From assembly GCA_018296165.2 (NCBI GenBank), contig JACKQL020000053.1:1-64000 (forward strand): DNA of 64,000 nucleotides, given 5' to 3'. A program made the translations under genes and the position numbers. Under the pieces are notes generated by a model, which was not told the origin of the DNA, searched no databases, and saw only the letters and a list, made by a program, of their open reading frames with translations. The DNA is from Termitomyces sp. T153 (lineage: Eukaryota > Basidiomycota > Agaricomycetes > Agaricales > Lyophyllaceae). Below are positions 32,813 to 43,400 of this stretch, piece after piece (the first letter of the stretch is position 1; each line of letters starts with the position of its first letter).

Positions 32813-34241
32813 TCAATCCGCGAACATTCCAACAAGGTACTGGCTAACACCTTCGGGAGTGAGACTACCGACATCGGAGAGAACAAGGGATATCAAATCT
32901 GGTCTGCAGAAGGGTCTCAGCGTAAATGAAAGGATAACATGTCTATCAAGAACGACCTTGTATAATCGACCTCTGGATTATTTTGTGATATCTGTTCTTG
33001 TGTGATAGTCACGGGCGCCAAATCAGAGGCCTCCGGCCTCGTAGGTGACGTTTGGGGTTGCCGTGGAGGAGAAGCGGCCGGCTTCGGGCGAGAAAAGGAG
33101 AAGATACGTGCGTTCTGATTTGGCAGGTCGTATTGTGACAACGGGAATAAACGATGGAATTTGTAACTGACGGAGAAAAAATGTCATGAGCCTCGTGAAG
33201 ATTAAGTTTGAATCAAAGGAAGGACCTTTCGGCAAGAGCATAGAACGGTTTGTTTGCCGCTTTTGCAATGATTGCTATCTGGTTACTCCCTACGGCATTA
33301 ATAAGCCCTCCACTCTCTACTACCGCCTCGGATCCAACGAGAACAAAATCAACCTTTTCCATGACATATGCAACGGCAGAATCTAGTATGACAGTGCTGG
33401 GAATGCCTGCTGCGGTCAGAGCTTCAGCGGTTTTGATTCTAAAGGCAATAGATCAGCTGGCACCGCATGTTTTTCAGCAGGGTACGGACCCAAGACCGCG
33501 AGGGCGTGCTTCGGTGACAAAGACTTGAAGATAAGTCTAGTTAAGCGATTGGTCATATTTGAGTAAAAGAGACTGAGAAACCTGATATTCGCTTTCGTTC
33601 ATGTGCAAGCAATAGGGTCTGCATGACTACTCTTGAGTAGGAATGAGTGAGGATCTGGACCGTATTTGAAAATAGTTGACAAGGCGAAGATAGGGTGAAG
33701 ACAGACGACGGAGCCATCCTTGATGAAGCTAACTGCAAGCTCGGCTATCTTTCGACGATATGTCAAGGCTTCCTTTACATATTGCTGTCCTTGTCGTATA
33801 AGCTTGGTCTTGAGATCAGCAAAACTCTGTCCACCGATCTTGAGGCACGGAGCAGTGAGAGCGAGGGGGGAAAGCATACAACCGAATCATGTGGAAACAG
33901 GGTGACGAATGTGATGAACAGCTCGCATCCAGCATTGAGGCTGATTGGGTTGGTGGATCTTGTCTTGAGGACCTGAGCACCGTCGTTGAGATCCTTTACA
34001 AGCTCGAACATGGTTCCGGCTGGATGGCCGTGAGGGCTGGGCGATTGATTGGTCAAGGGGGCCAGATGGACTTGCCTGTGGAATTTTCAATGAGCTGGGT
34101 GAGAGCAAGGATGGCGGCGAGCGGAGGGGATATCTTTCGAGAATGACATTTATGATCAGGGGGCGACAGGAAGAGGAGACATCATACTTGGACATCGAGA
34201 AGATGGAGCCGGTAGGCCTGATAGACGTCGAAGGGAGTCAT
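32813..34241 (-). CDS. GCN3: eIF2B alpha subunit (Gcn3)
   Basis: Nine exons (34241-34188, 34133-34076, 34019-33883, 33838-33707, 33654-33582, 33523-33490, 33438-33226, 33166-32957, 32903-32813) give 333 residues, in the family range. Family marks in order: P-P-L-A-A-I-L-A-L near residue 25, [23 protein letters not shown], and [16 protein letters not shown]. eIF2B recycles eIF2-GDP to eIF2-GTP; the alpha subunit senses phosphorylated eIF2. The second intron (34020-34075) starts GCAAGT and must be removed as a GC-AG intron to join S-T-A-G-T-M-F. Several donors are GTCNNT. A Pro-rich insertion before the C-terminus is lineage-specific. Confidence 0.92.
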
Positions 34242-34654
34242 GGTATGTCGTCGAATGGTGCTGCTTACGTAATTGTCGCGGGGCCCGAAAAGGAACAAAG
34301 GCTGAAAAAGAATGGCTTGTTGCCAGAGAAACACTAAACGGGTGGGCAAAGCAAGACTAGTTAGGAAGGATGCCTCGGGGATTGGGCCTCGGGGATTGGA
34401 TGTGAATATATATGTACTATGAACGCGGCGTGAAAGACGACGAGGGTCGGGGCCTGCTGTGGAGGCACAAGGGCTCGGCGCTGGAGGGGGAAGCGACGAG
34501 GGGCCGAGTGTCGGGGCGATTACACGTGTATCTTCGCCCGACGCTGATGGCAAGATTGGCTGTCACTGACTGGCTAGGTTATGTTCATTGTTCTCCTTGG
34601 CCGCGACAAAATTCTATAAAGCCTCCCTCTTCTCGCTCGGACCCCATCCTCAGC
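34242..34654. promoter_or_regulatory. Divergent promoter, GCN3 / orphan ORF
   Basis: 413 bp between opposite start codons. A TATAAA box at about 34615-34620 lies 40 bp before the ATG of the orphan ORF, in sequence TCTATAAAGCC. No element is obvious on the GCN3 side. Confidence 0.5.
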
Positions 34655-35275
34655 ATGGCTCGCCCCAGAACCGAAGTCATCTTCTCCAGCGACGTCCGCA
34701 ACATGGACGACTGGGCCCGTCGCACCCACATCCCCCTCACCACCGCAGACGCCCTCGGCGCCACATATGCTCGTGCACACCGCTGGCTCCAGGCCCTCAG
34801 GCTCACTCTCGTCCGTGAATACAAGTGGTCCGACGCCCCCACCCCTGACCACCGTCTCTTGTTTTCCCTCGAGACCTCGTCCATCTGGCGTTCCTCTGCC
34901 GGCCTCCCTGCCGGGCCTCAGCTCATACTCCAGCTCCCCGTTCACGCCAGCTCCTTTTTCTCCCCAGAGCGCCGCGTCCAGTGGCAAATCGTCTTCCACA
35001 GCGACACTTTCGAGTCAGTACGAAAAATTTGTCCCCCTGTCAACGACATTTTGAACCTCATTCAATGCCTCCTCACCGGCCTTGTCACCATCTCCTTTGA
35101 GGAACGCCTTCCCGAGGGCACATACCGTACCATCCGCGGCTTACCTCCTGTGGAATGGATCACCCAGAACGAGAAGGACCTCCTCAAAATATTTGGTCCC
35201 GATCACTATCGAGCTTTGGCCAGAGCCTCTCGCGACACACAGTCCTCTTTCAAGCTCGAGGTCGTCCCTCACTAA
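34655..35275 (+). CDS. Intronless orphan ORF, 206 residues
   Basis: A single uninterrupted frame runs from the ATG at 34655 to 35275. It is more GC-rich than its neighbours (strong C preference at third positions), which points to selection or high expression. The protein starts M-A-R-P-R-T-E-V-I-F-S-S-D, has alternating hydrophobic strands in the middle (P-Q-L-I-L-Q-L-P-V-H, V-Q-W-Q-I-V-F-H-S) and ends S-F-K-L-E-V-V-P-H. There is no signal peptide or membrane helix. I do not recognise it. The good TATA box, codon bias and lack of introns make it a likely real gene of lineage-specific type. Confidence 0.6.
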   Translation: MARPRTEVIFSSDVRNMDDWARRTHIPLTTADALGATYARAHRWLQALRLTLVREYKWSDAPTPDHRLLFSLETSSIWRSSAGLPAGPQLILQLPVHASSFFSPERRVQWQIVFHSDTFESVRKICPPVNDILNLIQCLLTGLVTISFEERLPEGTYRTIRGLPPVEWITQNEKDLLKIFGPDHYRALARASRDTQSSFKLEVVPH

Positions 35276-35672
35276 CGTCTTCACGCCACATTCCATCATC
35301 CTCATTGCCATCAGCAGGAGTGACTCTCACTGATTGAGTTAGGACAGCCCTGTGCTATCTACTTACCTTTTACCTTTTTCTGCTTAATGTCATTGATCAC
35401 ATCTTTGGTCTCCACCTTGTCACATATCGCTTGCTTTCCCTGCCTCTTGCATCTGTCCAACCGTCTACGTAGAGTTTTTGTTTCTAATCATGGACCCTAT
35501 ACCATCGACGTATATATAATCCTTGCACGCACCATTGTCATTACCCTGCTACATACATCACCCCCATCTTAATTCTTACCTTGTACTTCTTGTGACTCTT
35601 TCTGAATTATCAGTGCCTAAATATAGAAAAACAAGACTTTGTTTCGATCATCATCTTCTTAGAGAAAAAACA
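35276..35672. other. Spacer before the MetAP1 gene
   Basis: 397 bp of T-rich, pyrimidine-rich DNA, typical of a fungal 3' flank followed by a promoter. Nothing else is seen. Confidence 0.4.
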
Positions 35673-37495
35673 ATGTCGAACAGCGTGGTTTGTCAGAATC
35701 CGTCCTGCCCCAATGGCAATCCACCTTCGCGCCTCGAATGTCCGACATGTAACAAGTACGTCCTTTGTTCTTTTTCAATCCTACTCTTACCCTTATTATC
35801 CCTAGACTAGGAGTCAAGGGCTCCTTCTTCTGTGGACAAGAGTGCTTCAAATCAGGATGTAAGTCCACACCTTTTTCTACACATGCAACCACGACTAGAT
35901 CTCCAACTACAGGGGCAGGTATTCCCGTCCCCATCACAAGTCCAGTCATCTCATTGTCATCCTAGAAACAACACAAGGCAATCCATACCCTAGTATCTGG
36001 CAACGCGGAAGGTGAGAATCAAAATTATTACACTTGCTCTGCTTGAACGCTCTTCTAGATGGCACCTATAACCCTTTCCCCAACTACTCCTTCACGGGGC
36101 CGATACGGCCGGTCTACCCTCTCAGCAAGACTCGCCTTGTTCCGGACCATATACCCCGCCCCGACTATGCAGCTGACGGTACACAGAAACCATCATCCTA
36201 CACAGCCTCATTAACCTAACATTGTTCCTTCTCCAGGCAAGCCTGTTGCCGAGGCAAGACGCGCCGGCCAGCCTCCTCGGTTGCTAACACCCGAAGAACA
36301 GGACAAAATGAGAAGATCTTGTCGTGTACGTTGCGCACAAGCTACTACATAGAACGCGCCATTGAGTTATAGGCTTGCTACAGCTTGCCCGAGAAGTTCT
36401 CGACCTCGCTGCCTCACATGTACGCCCGGGAATTACGACAGACGAACTGGACGAAATCGTGCACAATGCAACGATTGAGCGGAATGCTTACCCATCCCCT
36501 TTAAACTATCGCAATTTCCCGAAATCGGTTTGCACGTATGTCAATCTTTTTCCCTCTCCACAGACTCAGCGGTCGAATGGTGCCGTCCTTAGATCCGTTA
36601 ACGAAGTCATCTGTCACGGAATACCGGACCAGAGAAAACTGCGCGACGGAGATATCGTCAACATCGGTGAGTGTTCGTAATTTTCACTGTTCCATATATA
36701 TCAACGATGTTTTGGCCGTTAGATGTGTCCCTATACTTTGAAGGTACGCAACCGCTGCAATGTCAAGGTTTTCGTAAGGAAATCACATCTCGGCAGGTTA
36801 CCATGCTGATCTTAACGCTACATACCCTGTTGGCGAGATCGATGAAGACTCAAAGAAGCTTATTCGCACGGCCCGCAGCTGTCTGGACGAATCTATAAAA
36901 ATATGCAAACCTGGTGCCTTGTTTCGTGACATTGGAAAAGTCATGCACGTCCTCAAAGCTTGATTCATCCCTACTTCTACGACTAATATTAGACTAATTA
37001 GAGAACCTATCGCGCGTGCGAACGGTTGTGCAACCGTACGAACCTATACAGGGCACGGTATCAATGATCTCTTCCATTGCTCTCCTAATGTACCACACTA
37101 CGCGAAGAACAAAGCAGTCGGTACAATGAAACCTGGGATGGTGAGTGGGTCCAACTTAATTATCAGTCGATTATCAATTGATCCTTTCATACATAGGTTT
37201 TCACTATTGAACCCGTGTGTTGATACTTATCCATGTTACGGCAGGCCAAAAAGACTAATGCAGTCAATTCTATAGATGATCAATTTTGGTAGCAATTGGG
37301 ACGAGGTACATTGGCCAGACAATTGGACGGCTACCACAGTTGATGGGAAGAGGAGTGCTCAATTCGAAGAGACCCTTCTGTATGTATACTTGTGATCAAT
37401 ATTCGAGATTCTCTGATTCTAACAAATTTAATCGCAGAATCACGGAGACAGGTGTTGAGATTTTAACTGCTGGGAAACCATTTGAACTGTCCTAG
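35673..37495 (+). CDS. MAP1: Methionine aminopeptidase 1
   Basis: ATG at 35673, stop at 37493-37495, at least eleven exons. The N-terminal zinc module has C-Q-N-P-S-C, C-P-T-C and F-F-C-G-Q-E-C-F-K, the MYND-like finger that docks MetAP1 on ribosomes. The pita-bread core carries all five metal ligands: Asp in D-V-S-L-Y-F-E, Asp in Y-H-A-D-L-N, His in T-G-H-G-I-N, Glu in F-T-I-E-P-M and Glu in A-Q-F-E-E-T-L. Two exons are very small (36723-36743, 21 nt; 37197-37214, 18 nt). The intron 36945-37001 begins GCACGT and must be a GC-AG intron. Around 35850-35970 the phase does not close with canonical sites: a 6-nt exon GGGCAG leaves one base too many before K-Q-H-K-A-I-H. The enzyme removes the initiator Met from nascent chains in the cytosol. 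Confidence 0.9.
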
Positions 37496-37594
37496 ACAGA
37501 TTTCATATAAGAGCGTTTGAATAAGATTGCGCCAACAAGATGCGCGTATCTACGTCGTATATAATATATATAAAGATGCCAAATCGTCCGTTCA

Positions 37595-40301
37595 TTAATC
37601 TATACGACTATTCTTGGACCGGTTCCTGTTGATCTCATCGTTCAAATTGTCGGTAGCCTCGGGAAATGTCTCCGTCCGATTGACTGCTGCAAGTCGTGCA
37701 ACGTGTACGCTGTCCGAAAGACTATCCTTTCGTAAACGATGGCCGTGTCGTGGATGCAAGCCCTGATCAGGCACTGTCGGAAGACTGCGCAGTTTTTGTA
37801 AATCTGCGAAGGAGCTCTGACGGCTTTTTGGTCTCTGGCTAACCAACAGTTCATCCGTTGCCGAAACAACACCGATCACATTGTCGTAATCGCCAGTGTC
37901 TTCATCGTCAGATTCGTCTGGTGTACCGATACGGCTGGCTTCATCTCCAGATATTCCACTCCATACACTTGTCCCTCGTCGGGCACTACGACTCCAACCA
38001 AACAAACGTTCATCAATCCATGTCATCGGATGTGTCAACCCAAGACCTTGAGCATCGACCGCCCCAGTACTGCTCTTTCTCCGCCATATACCGGGTGTTC
38101 CGGTTGACGGGGGTGCACTAGCAGAAGGAACCAAGATGCGCCACTAGGGTTTCCTAGTGAGTACATAAATCAAAGTGGCATGATCATGGTTCGTACCTCA
38201 TTGAAATCTTCATAAAGCTTGGGACCAAAATCGTTAATCAGGTCAGCCACTTCATTAGACAAGTCCTCTCTGATCCGTTTAAGTTTATCAAGATCCCTTT
38301 GTTGTCCAGGAACAAGGGCAACAACCAGAGGACGCAATGATCTTGCAAAGATACCAGTTCAGTGAATAACGTGAACCACAAAATGGAGTGTATGCTCACT
38401 TGAGGACGTCCATACCAGCTTCACCAAACTTGAGGGCAGCATAATTCATAAAAGGCAACGCTACAAAAACGAGCAACGGGGTGGCAGTTCTCCACTGAAG
38501 GGGCGCCTTGGCCCGGAAGGCAATAAAAGTGGCAAGGAAGGCATAGGATGTGTACAGAAGCGGAGCAACACCGAGACAGATGAGGACTTTCCATGTCGCT
38601 AGAACATCTCGCCCTGCAATCTTGACGACAGACGCAGCAAGAGCCTCTGAAACCGAGTAAGTATTCTGAATTCACAAAAGTATGGACTAACCTTTTGCTT
38701 TTTTCCGGGATATCAAAGTCGCCAGGATGAACATCGGCCCATTGAGGATGGTACCTGGCAGCGCAAGTATTGTCCAAACCATGAGAAGCCCGATTCGATA
38801 GGTCAGCAAGCCCAAAATCTTCCACCCAGCTTTCTGAGCTCGCGGAACCTGACAGAAGATTAACGGGAAGATCGATCATGCAAGAAACCGCGATACCTGG
38901 TGATCACGGAGCCCAAGGTCTCTCACAAGGCGGTTATACTTAAGTACTCCTTCTCGAAGCTTCTGAACGCGTGGTTCGTCCTTGAAATGAGTGTAACCTT
39001 CCAAAAGACGCTTATTGAGTTCAACAACTTGGCCAAGCGTCAAATGTTGACCAGGAGTCTTGTATAAACGCCGAACTGCTTGGATGAGCTAGGAAATATT
39101 TGAAGAAATCATTTGATCTGGAAGCCCCGAACAAAAGCATTCGACAAACCATCAACGTATCATAATCAGGGGCTCTGACGGTTACGGTTTTCAGCGCATC
39201 GTAGATAAGATTGAGAGTTTGCGCAACAGCTTCTCGTTTCTGTGTTCCCCCTTGTTTGAACATTTCGATATACTCTTGAGGAACGTCAAGAGCGCCGCCA
39301 AATTCGACTACCGCCCGGGATCTAAACCTGTGGGCATGGAAGTATGATAGGCCCACTGGAACAATCTTGACGCGAACATTGGGGTCATTCGCCATCGCAC
39401 CCAGAGCCATGATTGACACCCCAGCCTTTAAAGGGAGCAAGTCTGTGCGATCATGACTGCCGCCTTGAATGGCTTGTCATGTTCTACGTCTAAGGCTCGC
39501 CATTGATATGTACGCACCTTCAGGGAATATTCCAATGCTTCCACCTTGAGTCAAGCACTCGTAGACGTGCCGGTACATATCTTGTTGGTCGACGTATGGC
39601 ATTTTCTTGAAATTCAGTCCTTCGACTCCCTCTCGCCGTAGCTCCAACACTTTCTCCCTGATCTTTGACGTTCCTTTTCCACTTTCACCACCAAATTCCC
39701 TTTTGATTCTCAACTCAGTGTCCGAAATCACTTCGCTCACTTCGGCAACGAGAGAATTCATTGCTTTAGAAAGCATGATTTGCATCCTGGGCTTTAGTTC
39801 CGAAGTAAACTTGGTGTTGTTGCCCAAAATAAGGCAAGGATCGTCAGGAGACAGATGGATGCGTCCTGTAGCAGGTGAAACATAATCCGCAGCCCGAGCG
39901 ACAGGAACTTTGTCGTGACCATTAGTGAAAGGTAATGCAGAATAAGCCAAGAGCTTACTGCTGTCCATAAGGCGGGCAAAAAAACCAACAGCTTTTCTTT
40001 CCATACTCTTTGCAGCGGTAAGAAACTGGACATGACGGCGTGTCTCCTTGTAAACTTCCAAGGCCAAAAGGAGTGGGTCAAGAAACTACATCCGTAATTG
40101 ATTGAACAAAGATTCTCTGAGCACTAGATGAGCCAAAAGTACTTGGTTGTTGTGCGGAGCACCGACAAATATCACTGGTCCGTCACGAGGTATATTGAAC
40201 GCGCCTCGAGGTCGTATCTCACGGAAGAAGATTTGAGTAACAATTCTCCAAAACAACATTGCAGCATCGTAAGTGGCTGAGCTCTTCGTGACGAGTGTCA
40301 T
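37595..40301 (-). CDS. SCT1: Glycerol-3-phosphate/DHAP acyltransferase (Sct1/Gpt2)
   Basis: Eight exons (40301-40143, 40085-39518, 39463-39150, 39088-38897, 38848-38692, 38646-38400, 38341-38197, 38143-37595) give 776 residues, matching yeast Sct1 (about 760). The PlsC motifs are clear: P-H-N-N-Q-F-L-D-P (the H-x4-D catalytic pair) near residue 52 and G-I-F-P-E-G-G-S-H-D-R-T near residue 240. After the PlsC domain come several hydrophobic stretches (about residues 430-530) that anchor it in the ER. A Ser/Arg-rich tail with S-R-Q-S-S-F-like sites follows, the type of region phosphorylated in the yeast enzyme. It makes lysophosphatidic acid, the first step of glycerolipid synthesis. ATG at 40301 gives the usual short lead to the first helix. 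Confidence 0.92.
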
Positions 40302-40465
40302 GGTAAGTGCAAGGAACGTGGGTGTTTTTGCATCAGGGATCCATGCAAAAAACAATGCCAAATATGCTATTTCATTACCTGCAAGATCGTTAAGACTATC
40401 TATATCTTACACATCCTCTTCATACAACCAAGGGAATACCAACTTAAGAGCTATCGGCACGCACA

Positions 40466-43400
40466 TCAACCAGAAGAAGTCCGAGCCGTCCGACTATGTG
40501 ACGAAGTAGTGCTGAACGTGCTCGATCTATATTGGAAAATGTCATGGAGCCGGGATAGCTTGTCTTGTTGAGCAGAAACTTCCGGGCTGGATCGCTTCAT
40601 AGCTTTATCATCACTGGCTCCTGGCGATGTTGGTGTCTCATTATAACTTGACTCCAGTTCTGCGGAGAAGTCAGATGAGGCGGACGGACACAATGCGAAG
40701 GACTGACTCGTTAATGTATCGGCAACCACAGCTTCCCTCTCTGCATCTTCGGTAGCACGACTCGCTAAGGCACGAGAAATATACTTCCGGAACGCAGTCC
40801 CCGTCGACTCTAGCAATTTGTCGACTCGTGCTTTTTTATGCGGGTACTGCTTCAAAAAATGATGAAGCTCAGTAATGCCCTCCTTGTGTAATGCACCTGT
40901 TGTCTCGCTAGATATGTGGCCAATGATAGCAAGTAATTGAGCATCAGGGTCAGGCTCTTCGATGGTGGGTGAGACCACGACAGGATTTCCATTCGTTGAG
41001 GACAAACTCGGACTGGTTCGATGGCTGGGTGAACGTCGATGCCCGACAGAATTCGCAGAAGACACAGTCTCTTGAGGAGAAATTGGTCTACTGGACGTCG
41101 GTGAGACTGGACGTGTAGTCTGCTCGCTAGAGCCACCATTCCGTTGAACATCAGGACGAGAACTCGAGTTTAGGATTCGATAAACATAAGGATATACTAT
41201 GGTTGCGGATGGGTCTTCAAATGCAGCCGAAAGTAGATCATATACGTCATCACCATAGTGAGCTAGTTAAATAATTCCATCAGAAAAAACACCTCCAAAA
41301 AGCATTGCATCGCCTACCGACGACATGTTGTATGATGACCTTGATTGTTCTCAATGGCATATCACCACAAGGCACCTTGTTCGTCGCCCGTGCACGCCAT
41401 TCATTGGGAGGAACGGATTGCAGGAAATACTCGATGGCAGGGAACAGCTCAACAGGATCCAGTCTTTCCTCACCTAGATCCTGAGGTATATTGCGTGCCA
41501 ATTTCCAAACACACTTCAACACCAGTTCAGCTACCTTGGCCTCCTTCGACTCGGGTAAAGTGCCGTTACTCGGGAAAGACTTGACAATCTGCAACAAAAG
41601 AGCAAAGAGTGCGCTGACCAATCATCAGTCACGAAATTTACGAAAATATGTTTGTGTGATACTCACCGGAATATTGACATCCTTCGGGCAGTTGCAAATA
41701 ACCTCAAGATTATCATATTAATGAAACGTGATAGATCTTTCACTTTTTTTATGGCGCTATCATCGGTTTCGAGAAGCCGTAGAGTCAACTCTTCCAACAA
41801 AGAAGTCAAAATATCCACAGTCAGAGTTTCCGCCAACATCGTGTGATCACAGAAATTATTTAGTGTTTGTATGAGATGTTTGGCAAGTCTGAAATTATCA
41901 TCGGGCACCAAGTTCTCGGGACGTTCGAAGACATGCGCCATCTGCAGAGTAATTGTCTCGATTAGGCCTTCCGCATGCTCGGCTAGTTCGCGATAGAGAG
42001 GAAATTCGGGACCGACTTCTGGCCCGACAGATAAAATCTTTTGTATTTTCTTGAGAGCATCCACACTACGGGTGGCATCGCTGCTGAGAATACTCGAAAT
42101 AGCGATCGTGATATCTTCAGAGAGGGGTATATGCATGGCAAGCTCAGGTTCTTTCCGCGTGAGAGAAGACTCTTCTTGTTCAGGACTCCCATTGGAAGGT
42201 GCAGGTTCATCCATGAGGATCTTCTCTCGTGTAGCGGTCTGGGACGCTACACCAGAGAACCCTGCACGAGGACGGCCGAGCCTCGAAGGCAAGAGACTCT
42301 TTGGTCGTGCAATGTCTTTTGGAGAGCCAGATGAAGGATTGTCAAGCGATGGTGATATGTGTGATGTGCGGACAGGTGATTCAGATCGAGTTATACCAGA
42401 TACAGTTGGTGATCCGGAACGCACGGTATGGGCAGGTGAAATCGGACGGGCAAGTCGCGAGCTACTAGCGGCAACAGAAGGGCTAGCCGGTCGAGGTAGA
42501 CCAGTTATACGCGAAACCACGGGGGAACCAGGCCTTGTAGCGCCAGTAGCTAGCCGAACTACTGCAGGAGCGATGGCTGCGGGGGGAGTAGCCGGGAGTA
42601 TAGTCTCTTGTTTTTCATGGGAACTAGGCCCCGGTATGCGCCGTAGCCGCTCTTCTAATTGAGTCTTGTCTTTTGGAGGAAGTGGGCCGACTAGCGACCA
42701 CACCTTTTCACCAACGAGGGTATATCCTTCACTGCGAGAACCAATGTCAGCGAGTCTATCAGACTTAAACCAATATAGGTATCAACATGCCTTAGAGCAC
42801 CCAATGTCGATTTACGAACGGAGGAATCTTTGTCTGAAATCATGGATGCAATGATAGGAAATGCTTTCGTAGGCTCACATGCCCCCAGCCCTGACTTCTT
42901 CAGTATAGCCGCAATCTCATCGAGGCTCCCTTGGCGAGTTTTTGCGACTTTGGATTTCAGCCCGTGTTCAAGAAGCAATTGAAATATGCGGCTGTAGGCA
43001 TATACCTTTGGAAGGGTCTTGATTATTCGCTGGACTCGAACTCGAACCTGTTCTCTAGCATCGCCAAGCTGATACATTTGCGCATCAGTACAAGAATGGA
43101 TTGACGAAGAGTTGGGAAAAGGGCACCTTGAATATTATCGTTGGGATGAAGCAGAGTGCCTCGCCGTCTGTCAATTGGTAGTTCACACTTCGTAGGAATG
43201 CTAGTACTGCTTCAACAACATCCAAGCATTTAGATATGAGATTAGGCTGGGGCTCGTGAATCTTCATTGAGACATATTTGAGAGGTAGATCGAGGTTGGC
43301 CAAGCAAACGGTTTCAACGTTTTCATCCGCGTTCTGAGCATTGAGATAGAAATCGCTTATACTATTTAAGCCGCTGATGTGATCATTGACCGCATTATGA

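Noticed and set aside
42051..42662. 203-codon plus-strand ORF
   Set aside because: Antisense shadow of the Ser/Pro/Arg-rich linker of the XMAP215 gene.
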